Assembly (NCBI GenBank): GCA_027924585.1
Contig: BSBM01000191.1
Location: 2,976,001-3,040,000 of the forward strand
Reading direction: 5' to 3'
DNA: 64,000 bases
DNA from: Larix kaempferi
Lineage: Eukaryota; Streptophyta; Pinopsida; Pinales; Pinaceae
Below, one piece after another: positions 41,546 through 53,553 of the stretch. Both the position numbers and the translations under genes were made by a program. The first letter of the stretch is position 1. Every line of letters begins with the position of its first letter. Below the pieces are notes generated by a model. That model saw nothing but the letters and a program-made list of their open reading frames with translations. It made no database searches and was not told the DNA's origin.

Positions 41546-42954
41546 ATTTGGCCTTTTTATTAGTAGCGTGGTTCCTGACATCTCAGTTGTGCAACATAGC
41601 GCAAATTTCTCTTTGATAGTTGCACTAATTGCATGTTATCTTTACGTTGTAATCATGTAGTAAATCTGTGTGACCTATGTAACACTGCACCCACTCTATT
41701 AACACATATGTGGGTCCATATCTCATGTGTGTTTTCCAATTTTCTTTTTACATTAGTTTTTCATCATCACTTACAGTTTCAATGGTGGCTTAATGAACCA
41801 GAAAATTAACCAACTCACATGCATTTTTATTTTTTCTAGTAATTACATAACTTAGCTCAAGATAGGAAGTAAATAACTCATTTCTTGAATTCTATTTAGG
41901 CTAAAATACTTCAAGGTTTTCAATGGACCTCTTATCACTCACTAGGGTCTAAATGATTATACTTTCCATCATAGAAATTGTTAGTATAGGCAATTTGATT
42001 TAACTACCTCAAGTTGCATATCTTATTGCTTCTTGCTTATTTATTTCATCTTATGCAAGATAGTTTAGCTCACTCATTTACACAAACAAGGGACCTAAAG
42101 ACTCCTATTTCCCCAAGTATGCTATTTTCCTTGAACTCTTAGTGATATTAGCAAATCAGAAAAGGTTGAAAGGTTTGAAATACCTCCCTTTGCACATTTA
42201 TTTCCTCAAGCATTGTAGTAGTTGTTATTTGCAAGCAATCATTTCACACTAAGATCTTAATTAAGTGGATTAAAGAACCATCAATTTTCATATGCATTTA
42301 CTTTATTATGCTCTTTAGTTAGTTGAAAATCTCAATTCTATTTGCTTTCAAAATACATGTGTGATTTCCACTTAACCACACACACCAAGAGAGCTAAAGT
42401 CTCTTTTGGATCTAGTTTGCTTTCCATCTTACATTGTTAGTGATTTGGATGGATTGGAGCGATATGGAAGTTTGAAATACCTTTCTTTCAATCCTTAAAT
42501 CGAATTTGGACCACCATAAAATCAACATCGGATTTGTAATTCTTATCCAAAGCAATACATTTTATTTGTCATTCAATCGCATTTGTAATTCTTATCAAAA
42601 GCATTTTTTCATATAATCAACATCACATAAGATCTACTTGAATTTGTGGGTTTTACAACTATTTGAGGACATATTGAGGGTTTGCATGGATGTTTGTGAG
42701 TAGATATGCCTAGATCTACGCATTTTGGAGCTATATGAGAGTGGATTTATCAAAAATATGCATGTTGACTAGTGATACATGGCTTCTACAGTGGTCTACA
42801 ACCAATATACAATGGTTTTCAAGGTATCTTCCATCATTCATACTCTATTTCAATATTTTTTTAGTACATTTTACGTCTCATTATGGACTCTTTGCCCAAC
42901 ATCATGTTGGAAGCCGACTATAGATTCATTGGAAATAACTACAATACGTGGAAG

Positions 42955-44050
42955 CATTAACATATGTTGGCCATCTTTGAGTATAGGTGCTTGATTAACA
43001 TTGACCTCGGAAAAGAAACTCGTCCCACAATTGTGGGTAAATACCGGGACAAGTTTGATGAGAGAGACGTAAAAGTAGTCATGCTACTTAAGTTATCTAT
43101 GACATATGCTATGCTTCTTAATATCCAAACTGGGAAGACTAGAAGTGGTTGAAAGATTTGTATGAGACCTTGGACAAGGGTTGAGCCTTATTTATGAAGA
43201 ATATGTTGTTCTCGATCACGATGGATGAGATTACCTCATTACATAAGCACTTTCTCATGATCAAGGGTAGTTGAGAACAATTGGTTTCCATTGGGAACAC
43301 GATGGAAGAAGAAGAATTGGTGGTAATCATGTTGAAAAAATTACCACATGCTTACGAGTACTTTAGTGAGACTTTGAACATTACTTCTATGGATATTGAA
43401 TTGAAGTTCGATGAGCTTTGCAACAAGCTCTTACAACAAGATAGATGGAAGACACCGTTCAAGAGAAGTAGTACATTAGATAGTTTAGAGTAGGCATTTG
43501 CTTCCAATTTCAAGGGAAAAGGTTAATGGGGCAAGAATAAAGGATAGGACAACAATGAGGATTCCACAAAGAACAAAAAACCATTACTTGTCACTACTAT
43601 GGCAAGAATTTCCATATGAACAAGTTTTACAGAAAGAGGTTGGTTGGAGAGAAAGTGAACCAGGGGGGGACTTAGCAGAAGGGTCTTGTTTTAGAACACA
43701 CAGAGGGGAAGGAGCCAACATTCTATGCCTTCATGGCTAAGCATCCTACAATTGACCCCTGAGCATCTACTCAGTACATCGACTCATGTGTCTCTCTCCA
43801 TTTCACCAATAGAAAATATTGGTTCACGGAGTACACTCCCACTATCTCCAATTACTTAGTGATCTTCGGTGGTGGTGAAGAGCAAACGATCGTTGGGAAA
43901 GGAAATGTTGAGATTTCCTTTGGAGGAAACATATTTTTTTCCTCAATGTGGATTATGTGTTGGGAATGGAGCTTCATCTTCTTTCTGTTAATTAGATTAT
44001 GAGGCATTGTCCACAACTTTCTGTCAACTTTAGCAATCACAAATGTTTAT
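42955..44050 (+). pseudogene. Copia gag-protease relic (spacer of the inverted duplication)
   Basis: The plus strand reads DERDVKVVMLLKLSMTYAML (about 43,050), VSIGNTMEEEELVVIMLKKL with FSETLNITSMDIELKFDELC (43,280-43,430), typical UBN2 gag, then a protease zone with SLHFTNRKYWFTEYTP (about 43,790-43,840) and FGGGEEQTIVGKGNVEISFG (about 43,865-43,925). Several stops and shifts interrupt it. No LTR could be assigned. The interval 42,550-42,954 has no readable domain. Confidence 0.78.
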
Positions 44051-45040
44051 AGTTAGCAAAGAGAACCAATCAATACAGGAGGTGCTGGAGGGTACTGCTG
44101 TTCCAAAAGGAGTGACATGGAAGTTGATGGTTGGGGAGCATTTCCCCAAGAAATAGTCCCAATAATCTTGTCAGTAAAGTGCAGTGTATGTGAGGGTGTT
44201 GGGTTCAGAGAACAAGGTGGAGGGGCATCAAGGAGAATGGTATACAAATAACCAGATTGTGAGTAAATCAAATCAAAATGCGAGGCCTTGAGGATGGCCT
44301 CCTCTTCTATTTTGGGAAAATTGGTTGCCACATCCTTTGAAATCATGGGTTGGAGTGATTTAAGGAACTAATCCAACAATAATTGGGTCTGGATGTCTAT
44401 TTTACACAAATTCCTACATGTGCACCCATGGATATGATCTGCGACGTGAGTTGAGGTGCTTTGTCGTAATTCTGCGAGAATTTTGAGTCCTAAATCTTGG
44501 CATATGGGTAATTGAAACTTTGTGAGGAAAATAGTGGCAATAGAATCAAAGGTGGAATAAGTCACATATGGTAAATTCATGTACCATTTGGCCATTGTTC
44601 CTCTGAGTTCTCATAAAAATTCTTCGATGATGCTATTTGATGAGCACCAAAGGTGAAATGACATAACCTGGTTGGTCGGTCGTCTCCCTATTTCCATTCA
44701 CATTTTGGAATATATGAGGGGAGATTAGGGAGCATTTCTAGCCAAGTTTCATCATGAAAAATGGGATCATTGATCAACTTGGCCAACTCAGGGAGATTAA
44801 GGCTCACCATGAAAGGTAAGTTTGAGATGGATTCCGCCATGGTGTTATGTGTGTTTTCCCCTCTTGGAGGTGAGGGTGGATAGGATGGTAGTGTATTTCC
44901 TCCTCGAGGTGCAGATGATGGGGGGTCCTCTTGCTAGAAGAAGGAGATGACAAAGGGGAAACCCCTCCAAGGTAGATATAGAGTATTATCTCTTCCATGA
45001 GATGGAGAGGTACGGGGAGTTGTATGATCTCCAAGAGGTG
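44050..45040 (-). pseudogene. Gypsy gag relic
   Basis: The minus strand reads GDDRPTNQVMSFHLWCSSNS (about 44,690), MAKWYMNLPYVTYSTFDSIA then FLTKFQLPI (44,595-44,500), STHVADHIHG, and ISKDVATNFP with FDLIYSQSGYLYTILLDAPP (44,345-44,220). This is the retrotransposon gag domain with its Trp-Tyr and Phe-Phe core. Frames break several times. Its 5' LTR is at 47,114-47,854 on the same strand. It abuts the oppositely oriented copia relic at about 44,050. Confidence 0.8.
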
Positions 45041-47092
45041 GGGAAATAGGAGAGTTAATCAAGGAGTTTCATCCCGACCTGACCCTAACATGTTGCTTTG
45101 GAATGCCCCTGTCTAGAGTATTTCCATCGAGATCCATGGGGCGGGGATGTGAGAACACATCTTTGGAGAGGAGAAAGTCCTTGCAGTCTCAGAGACTACC
45201 TTACATTTCTTTGTTTTTCAATGGTGATTGTTTATGTGATCAGGTGAGAGTGATGATAAAGGGATATAAAAAAAATTGAACATATGCAAAAATATTCCAA
45301 CCACAACAAATGCAATATGGTGCAAAGTGAGTGATATATGTTGAGTCTTTGTCTAAATTTTTTCGAAAGTTGGTTCTTTTTAATCATGTTTTAGGTGATC
45401 TTGTAAATAAAAAGAAAGCAAATGTTAATTCCCTAAAAGACGTAACATCCTTCCTCTCAAACAATCATTGGGACTTCCAATAGATCTCTTGTCAGTGGTG
45501 ATGAAATCCCCTAAAGACGACTAGTGAAGGTATGATAGAGTCAGTTATCAATTAATGATGTTGGGAAGGACTGGCAACATTTCCAACACCCGACGAGATC
45601 TGAATTAGGAACAATTGAATCCCACAATTGCACCTTGGTGATATCCAAGGTTTTTTCCTCTAAGATACTTGCATCAAGTGTGGATAAGTGGTTCAGCCTT
45701 GAACGGTAAAGTGTCGTCTCCACAAACAGTTGGGTTGGCTCTTTGTGGAGAGAATAAATAGCTATATCTTGGCTTTCATGTCCTTGGGAACTGTGCCTTC
45801 TTATCCAGGTTGTCTTTTGACACTCATTGATAGTAGGGTTTAAAAGAACCCTAAAAGTAAACAACTGCTATGTTTCAAAAATGTAGAAGATTGGTCGACA
45901 TTATTTGGATTGTTAACCCAATCAATCCTTAACTAACTAAATAATTGTTTCGTGACCTCCTATGGAGGATTTTAATTGGATAAGAATTACAAATGCGATG
46001 TTGATTTTATGGTGGTCCAAATTTGATTTAAGGAGTGCAAGAGAGGTATCTCAAGCTTCCATATCGTTCCGATCCATCCATATCACTAAGAGTGCAAGAT
46101 GGAAATAATACTAGATCCAAAAGAGTCTTTAGGTCTCTTGGTGTGTGTGGTTAAGTGGAAATCACACATGTGTTTTGAAAGAAAATAGATTTAAGATTTG
46201 CAACTAATTACTAAAGAGCATACTAAAGTAAAGACATATGAACATTGATGGTTCTTTACTCCACTTAATTAAGCTCTTAGTGTGAAATGATTGCTTGCAA
46301 ATAAAAAATACTACAATGCTTGATGAAATAAATGTGCAAATGGAGGTATTTCAAAACTTTCACCATTTTCTGATTTACCAAGATCACTAAGAGTGCAAGG
46401 AAAAGAGCATACTTAGGTCCCTTGTTTGTGTGAATGAGTAAGCTAAACTATCTTGCATAAGCTGAAAGAAAGAAGCAAGAAGCAATAATATTTACAACTA
46501 GAGGTAGTTAAATAAAATTGCCTAGACTAAACTTTTCTATGAAATGGAAAGCATAATCATTCATCTCCTAGTGTGTACTAAGAGGTCCGTTGAAAACCTC
46601 AAAATATTTTATCCTAAATAGCATTCAAGAAATGATTTCTTTACTCCCTATCTTGAGCCAAGTTATGTAAATACTAGAGAAAATAAAACTGCATGTGAGT
46701 TGGTTAATTTTTTGGTTCATTAATCAACTGTTGAAACTACAAGTGACGATGAAAAAATAAGGTAAAAATAAAATTGGAAAAAACATGTGGGTTTTGGACC
46801 CACATATGCACTAATATCATGGGTGCAATGTTATAAAGGTCGCATAGGTTGACTATGTGATTATCGAGTAGAGATCATGCGCAAGTAGCGCAACTATCAA
46901 AGAGAAATCTACACTATGCTACACACTTGAGATGCCGGGAACCATGCTACTAATAAAATGGTGAACTCAAGCTGAGATATTCAGAATTCTGACTATTGAG
47001 AGGCTGGAAAAAAAGATCCTACACTTGCACAAAGCCCAAAATAAGTTATCTAGAAAAAGACAACCCATCTATAACGCAATGAACAAAAATAA
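45041..47092 (-). other. Gypsy leader between primer site and gag
   Basis: About 2 kb without a recognisable domain. The outer part (45,978-47,092) matches the left arm inverted. One 107-codon minus-strand frame (45,541-45,864) has no family features and is probably chance. Confidence 0.5.
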
Positions 47093-47106
47093 GAATGGAG
47101 TCGCCA
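47093..47106 (-). other. Gypsy primer site
   Basis: The minus-strand TGGCGACTCCATTC lies seven bases after the LTR end. TGGCGACTCCA is a common plant gypsy primer site core. Confidence 0.7.
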
Positions 47107-47113
47107 TAAATAC

Positions 47114-47854
47114 TGTTAAGGAAAAAATGTCACAAAGGTGAGAAATATTCCCTACTATCCTTGGAACTTGCAACAGAGGAAACAATGTTAGTTTTGGGTT
47201 AGATAGATCACTCACAAGCTAAAGCAAATTCAACAAAACTAAACTAAGCTAAAATAATGAGGGGATAATCTCTTGATTCTTAGAGGAAGAGAGAAAGGGA
47301 GCTTTTGCATGCCAACCTGAGGTAAGAAGTGGATTGAAAGATGAGCTCCTAATTTAATTATTGTAGAATAAATTTTCTCTAATTTTCTCCTATATAATGC
47401 ATTCCCATGGCTTCCTTTTATAGGCCGAGAAACATCTAGATCCAAGTGTGAACACCTTTGCCATTGAACCAGTTCTTCAAGTACATGAAAGGGGCTATTA
47501 AATGTTCCCAAGCATTTGAGAAGTCAAGTTCAAATTTTGGAGGAAAGGGAGCCGTTATGGGCATTGAATGCATCGTGGAAATAAGTGGTCCCACTGTCTT
47601 GATAGTCACACGAATTTGGAAGGAAACTCCGCGTGAGTACGCGTGGGTTGCTGAATAGATAGTTTCTCTAGTAGCGTGGGAGTTAAGTGAAAGTAGTGCA
47701 ATTTTTCATACCAACTTCCTTTGTCATTCTAGGACTCAATTTCTCTTGTGGATTTGATGAGGATGTATGCAGTGAGATGCATTCTATATGTTGATGATGT
47801 CTTTCTACAAGATTAGCCAAAATGTAGCATGTGTGCAAAATTCAAGCGTTAATA
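47114..47854 (-). repeat. Gypsy 5' LTR (right arm), 741 bp
   Basis: The minus-strand start TATTAACGCTTGAATTT (first base pair decayed from TG) and the end CTTAACA before the primer site define it. The TATA (minus CTATAAAAGG) is near 47,413-47,422. It aligns with 17,287-17,885 and, inverted, with 41,106-41,545. Confidence 0.8.
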
Positions 47855-47989
47855 GATTTCCTCCTCTACATAAATCGGGGGAATCTGAGGCCTCAAATGA
47901 TACTTAGAAGAGCCCCAATAAGGAGCTAAAATATGATAAGAAAAAATATATATCAGTCCTTATGTAGGAGAAGGGATAGAAGACCTAAT

Positions 47990-49000
47990 ACCAAATGAAA
48001 TAAAGGAAAACTCAACACCTTCATGAGACACAAACTGATTCCTTGCTAGTGGATTTTGAGACTAAGAAACCCCCCCTCCTACCCGACTCAAAAGGAGCCA
48101 AATCTGAAGAGAGAGGAGTCATCGAGGTAGGCCTACCTGATTCTTGTTGAAGAGGGATGAAAAAATTTGTATTGGAAAGAGTTGGAGAGCTTGGAGGAAC
48201 ACCTTCATGTTGCCACATTAGGGAACCTTTGAATTATCAACTACTACCTTTTGGCATCCTTGGAATTTTGAGGAACATAGTTAAATCATAATTCTTTTGG
48301 GATGAACCTTCGATGATTTCTACCCACATCAACTTTAGGAGAGGACAAGCAATTGCGACGCAAGTATACGATACTATGACAATGTAGAAGTGAAAAGGTA
48401 GCTTCCAGTAATCAAGCGTTTGAAGAAATGTGTTATATCTCAAGGTAATCTCAATATTAGCAAGGAGGCACTCATTCAAATTGAGTTCCACCTTAACCAA
48501 GACTATTCGCTTATCTACGGAGGTCATAAACTCTTTGTCTATAGCTATAAATCTACAGAGCTTGGAGACAATGGAATTCAAAACCTCCTCTGTCCAAAGA
48601 GCCAACAGAAGTATAGGCAATAAGACCCAAATATCTTGCATTGTGAAAGGATGGGATCTAGGATCAAAAGACGAAGACCAACATTTCAAGACGAGGATTG
48701 AAGGGCCCAAAATCCAAGTGTTTGATAGAATGAGAGGCAAATATTCACTACTTTTGATTCAAAACAAATCCATCACTTTACCAAAATATGGAATTCGAGC
48801 ATATAACTCAAACGGGTTTAGATGATCTTCAAACCACAGAAAAAGAGCAGCCTTGGATACAATTTTCCCCATAAAATTCTTGACTAGGTCCCTGGACAAC
48901 AAAACCTCCACCTTTTCAAGGCCATTATCCAATCCAAGAACCATTCAAATCCCCTCCTCCTTATCCTTGAGACACTTAAGCTTATGTTTGGAAACAACCA
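47990..49000 (-). pseudogene. LINE ORF1 (DUF4283-type), right copy
   Basis: The minus strand reads GLDNGLEKVEVLLSRDLVKN, FMGKIVSKAALFLWFEDHLN (48,944-48,780), then ILSNTWILGPSILVLKCWSS and LALWTEEVLNSIVSKLCRFI (48,740-48,540), matching the DUF4283 pattern of a small alpha/beta domain followed by LP-W-E-L-I-S-LG. A Ser-rich tail with LSSDLAPFESGRRGG follows (48,218-48,021). Two phase changes occur. The gypsy LTR lies directly downstream at 47,854. Confidence 0.8.
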
Positions 49001-49236
49001 AGTTCAGGGGGTTGGGTGGGGGGAGAGATCACGACTCACAAGGGAGGCCAAGTATTGAGCCGGAGGGTTTTTCTCCTGATGACCTAGCTCCGACGGAAGA
49101 CGATATGAAATAGTAGAGATAATATTCGAAACCCCTAAACCTTGAATTCCATGTGATGGAGGATCGAGGGCCTTGAGAACGCCACGCGTCCCCACCTCCG
49201 CGTTACCTTTCTACATGATATCGACACTAAATGCTT

Positions 49237-49523
49237 TGGAGCAGTACCATATCTCCAATAATTCCTCATGGGTATGGAATATCATGGGATATTCTTCCAA
49301 AATGTCATATGTGAAATCCAATGCCTCCTTGTACACCATATTGTTAGCACATTAAAGAGAGTAGGTCAGCCTAGATCTGCATAGGGGTGGCACCTTGAAA
49401 CATTATATCTTCATAAACCCTTGACTGAAAACCCTGCTCCATTGAAAAACCCTAGAAAAATTATATCAAAGAACATTACAAAATAGGGATATGCGAACTT
49501 GAGATCTGGATAGAGACCCAATA
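49237..49523. other. No recognisable feature
   Basis: Flank of the inverted duplication. No similarity to the opposite flank (left of 39,733) was seen, which helps define the duplication edge. Confidence 0.4.
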
Positions 49524-49643
49524 TGTAATGCCCCATTTTGACATTTCTAACTAAACTACTATTATATGTTGTAATTGCTCAAATGCGAGACTTCGTTGGT
49601 TGACGACACTGTGTACATATGGTTCTATTATTTTTCCGATATA

Positions 49644-49644
49644 T

Positions 49645-49675
<31 letters not shown>

Positions 49676-49676
49676 T
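49644..49676. repeat. GATA microsatellite
   Basis: About seven perfect copies of GATA, preceded by a short TA run. Confidence 0.9.
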
Positions 49677-50887
49677 GCGAGTGTGTGATGTTAGTATTAG
49701 GATACATAGTCATGCTAGATATGTATCATGTGTTAGTTATGTCTCAGATATGCAAGTTAATGAATGGTGGGTACGTGGATACCGTTAAAGTTATTGTTGA
49801 ACGAAAGAATGTTATACCAGGTGCATGGTGAAAATAATGAATTGATTATTGTTGTTATGTTATGACGAAATGTATGTGTACATGTTGAGGATTTGTGCAC
49901 GATATTCTAGATTATATGTCGAGGACTGACTTGTAGGTTAAAACGGCTAACTGATAGCTGGATCCTACGAGGTGGGAGAGCCTCGGGGACATGGACTTCG
50001 AAAGATAAACGGTATGCGAGTGATGCATTATTTACTTTCGCATGATTATTATTATGATGTATATTATGACATGGGTGGGGTAGGGTTTCAGGAAACTCAA
50101 CCACCTAGATTGGTTATACGATGACAAACCGAGTACAAGTGCAATGCTGTTATTATGTCGGGTAGACATAGTCCCTTGTTCCATTAGGGGGGTGGAGGCT
50201 TTACCCACCGTTTATCCTCGACACCCAGAGTCATGGGAGGGATGTGCTACGGTGCGCTCCCCAAGGCGTGTGATGATGACTGGTGGTTTCCTGCTGGGGA
50301 AGCTTGGTCGATGTAGTTGACACTTCCGCTTACGGGTTCTAGCTGGAGCCGGTCATGGCTTGACACTTCAGGGTAGTCCAGTAGAGGAAAGGATAGGATG
50401 TGGAAGTTAGTTGTGATTATGTAGATGATGTAGGTAGATAGGTGTAGCTTGAAGTCGGGAAGAAAACGTGATCTCACTGTGTTTGTTGGAAAACCTTTGA
50501 TTGATTATGTGTCGTAACTCAGTACTGTATGAATTGACATAACCTAATAAGATTGCAATTAGGTAAAGGATTGTACCATGCAAACTATGTTTAAAATTGT
50601 TTAGTAAACAATAAGTTGTATGTTTATGATTATCGTGTGTGATTTATTACTGTTAGTGTACTTACGTGAGGTATGTAAGCAATAGCTACGCTTACATAAC
50701 TCGCTTATATATTTATAAATTTGCGTGAAATTAAACTGAACTATAAATGTTTAGGCATATTTGATTACATTATTACTACTTATCTAACTAGGAGGTTAAA
50801 TTAATACGTCGAGTTAATAATTTTGGTTTAATAACTGAATGGGTTAATAGAGTGAATTAGGTGGTAATGAAAGACGATTAAGTAATA

Positions 50888-51170
50888 ATGTTAATTATTG
50901 TAGATTAATGTTAATAATATTGATTAATGTTAGTCATGGTTGATTAATGTTAATAATGTTGAGTAATGTTAAATATTGTCGATTAATGTTAGTGATATTG
51001 ATTAATGTTAGTCATGGTTGATTAACGTTAATAATATTGCTTAATGTTAATTACTGATGATTAATGTTAATAATATGGATTAATGTTAATTATTGTTGTT
51101 AATATTAATATTTTTTATTAATGTTAATTATTGTTGATTAATGTTAGTAATGTTGATTAATAAACGGACT
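50888..51170 (+). repeat. AT-rich minisatellite, GATTAATGTTAAT unit of about 19 bp
   Basis: Around fourteen degenerate copies of a GTTGATTAATGTTAATAAT unit, with GTTAGTCATG variants at regular spacing, suggest a higher-order unit. No coding content. Confidence 0.8.
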
Positions 51171-52690
51171 ATGGTTAACCTAAGTAGTAACTAATGTAAT
51201 TGATTAATAATGCTTGATTGATTGTTAATAATTTAAATAGTCAAGACTAAGGGTTAAAATGTTAAGTGATTATTGTAATGTTAATTTAAGTAGTATTAAT
51301 TTGATAAGTTAATATTAATTATAGGGTTTGTTAATTAATTACAATGTATGGATAAGAATCAATTTATAAACCATTAGTTTTATAATGATCATGCTTAAGT
51401 TAATAAGAACATAAGGTAATTTATAATTAGATATAGTATGAATTGATAAACAAGTAACGGAATATACATTTGTAGTTGTTTAATAAAAATGATGAATTAA
51501 TTATAAATTCATTATGAAACATTTAATTATAAGGTCACCAAGAAATGACTAGTAATTACTTGGGTAAAACGTGTAAGTGCAAAACACTTATGATTGGTGT
51601 AAAACTTTAATTTTATAATATAACATTTTATTAATTATTAATTATAAATTTGGAAAAAGGAAAGAATGTTGGATTATTGCCGAGAGGTTGTCGGTTGAGT
51701 GGGAAACACTTAAGGTTGGAAGATGAACCAACCCAAAACTTAATTTAATAATAAAGTAATACAATCTTTGGTTACGAGTCAAATGTTGGGGGCTCGAGGA
51801 GGACTAACTTTGGGGCAAAAAATATTTATGATGAGGATAGGGGTATTAATGGTGGAGGAGAAGAGTCGGCAAAACATGGGGGGATAAGGTGGAGAAGTGA
51901 GGAGGAAGGGAGGATCTTTACCTTATGATATTTTTGGGAGAATTTTAGATAGAAAAGAGAGACTTTTTCGAGCAGAACTGAAAGGGGGTTTTTGTTGGAG
52001 ATTTTTCTGAAGGGATATAACAGGTTGGCTTGTACTCGGTTTGGGCTTGGGGGTCCAAAGGGGTACCTTTGGAGCTGGGTGGTCGGTGAGACCTCTCCAG
52101 TTGGCAGGGTGGCATACTCATTTGGGCTGGTTGAGTTTCATAAGGTTTGGGGAAAAGGTTTTGGTTGCAGGACTACTTCAGTACATATAGTAAGCAAGAT
52201 CAACAAAGCAACGGAAACAAGTTCAAAGGGACATCAAGCTATCTACCAGGTATTTCTCCTTCAGGTATAATGGCTTTTAACTCTGTATATTTTACTTATG
52301 AAAGATATAACTTTAGAAATTATTATGGTAAATTACCTGCTCATATGTATGCTGCTGAAAATGAAAACTTGTTATTGATGTTCGAACAGTAACTAGAATA
52401 TATATATTTTTCAAGACTGTAAATATTGTTTTTACAGTTAGTAGATCCAACAGAAACTGGAAAACATAACATGAACCAGAATGTAAACAGTAAATACAAA
52501 TAGATTTTTATTGAGAGATTAAAACAAACTCGGGACCTAGGAAGGGGTCCCTACACAAAAGAGTTAGATATAAAATATTTATTCTCCCTTATAACGACTA
52601 ACAAAGAAAGAGAATAATGAATTGCTAATCTCCAATGGTAAAGTAGAGGTGGGTAGATACAAAAAACATCAAACAATATTATATTGGTCC
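51171..52690. other. No recognisable gene; purine-rich stretch at 51,780-51,990
   Basis: Short open frames at 51,992-52,392 lack family features. 51,780-51,990 is strongly purine-rich on the plus strand (GGAGG/GAAG words). Confidence 0.4.
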
Positions 52691-52896
52691 AGGAATGAAA
52701 TAGAGCATGTGATTAAGAATCTTTTCCTAGTAGGCATAATTAGATTAGTAATTGATGAGATGGGTGGTGCAACGCCATCAAGTGCACTGATCAAGGAATG
52801 AAATAGAGCATGTGATTGAGAATCTTATGCAAGTAGTCATAATTAGATTAGTAATTGATGATATGGGTAGTGCATCAACATGAAGTGCACTACCTC
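52691..52896 (+). repeat. 103-bp tandem duplication
   Basis: AGGAATGAAATAGAGCATGTGATT at 52,691 recurs at 52,794, with the following ATAATTAGATTAGTAATTGATGA block also duplicated. Confidence 0.85.
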
Positions 52897-53174
52897 TATT
52901 TACACTTAAGAATACTCTTAAACTAATAAAATACAAATTATGGTTCAGAGTTTTCATGATTGTAGGTTAGGTCTATGTGTTTTCCAAGGATATTTTAGAC
53001 TATTGGAGTGACCAATAGATGGAATATCACCTATCAAAGACAATTTTGGTATCTCTTATATAGAATGTGGCAGTCCTAAAGAATGATATGTATATATTTT
53101 TTGGCAAGCCTATCATGAATACAAATACACCTTTGCTATTTAACTTTTCTTAATAAATACAAAAATATTTTTGA

Positions 53175-53179
<5 letters not shown>

Positions 53180-53239
<60 letters not shown>

Positions 53240-53240
53240 G
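53180..53240. repeat. Compound TC/TA microsatellite
   Basis: A TC run of about 20 copies followed by about 10 TA copies. It causes an artefactual Glu/Arg-rich frame on the minus strand. Confidence 0.95.
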
Positions 53241-53553
53241 AATGATTAAATTTTGTACTAAAAAAGGTTGTGGCGGAACTAGTGAGCTTGATATTACAAA
53301 CTGTAAGAGTGGATATCTTAACTTGCAAAGATTTCCATCTCCCATCAAAGAGCTAGGAGAACAAACAATCTTTCCTATAGAGACTTTTCCTTTCATATTC
53401 GTGAGTACAAGAATAGATTCTTACAAATTGATTACATAAAATAATGCAAAAACAATAGATAGTTAATGACAACGATTGACTATCCCCCACCCCACTGAGA
53501 AAGAAATCAAGAGTTTACCACTAGCCCTATTGGAAATTTGATTATGCCTCATA

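Larger units (their letters stand above)
39733..42549 (+). repeat. Left arm of a large inverted duplication
   Basis: Plus-strand order: LINE ORF1 (39,950-41,090), gypsy LTR (41,106 on), gypsy leader. It matches the reverse complement of 49,236-45,978 throughout, including the LINE-LTR junction. It lacks about 440 bp near 41,545 (LTR 3' part with TATA and primer site). Confidence 0.85.
45978..49236 (-). repeat. Right arm of the large inverted duplication
   Basis: The minus-strand order mirrors the left arm: LINE ORF1, gypsy LTR, primer site, leader. It is the longer arm and keeps the TATA box and primer site lost on the left. Confidence 0.85.
49524..51990 (+). repeat. Possible long LTR or LTR fragment starting TGTAATGCCCC
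   Basis: TGTAATGCCCCATTTTGACA is a typical start of several plant gypsy LTRs. The following 2.4 kb is non-coding. No primer site, second copy or target duplication was found, so the call is weak. Confidence 0.3.

Noticed and set aside
45541-45864. 107-codon minus-strand frame as a gypsy leader gene
   Set aside because: No recognisable motif, and no support from a second copy because the left arm ends before it.
51992-52392. Two overlapping plus-strand frames as a host gene
   Set aside because: No splice context or family motif; length is within chance expectation.
53140-53328. Glu/Arg repeat peptide
   Set aside because: Translation of the TC microsatellite.
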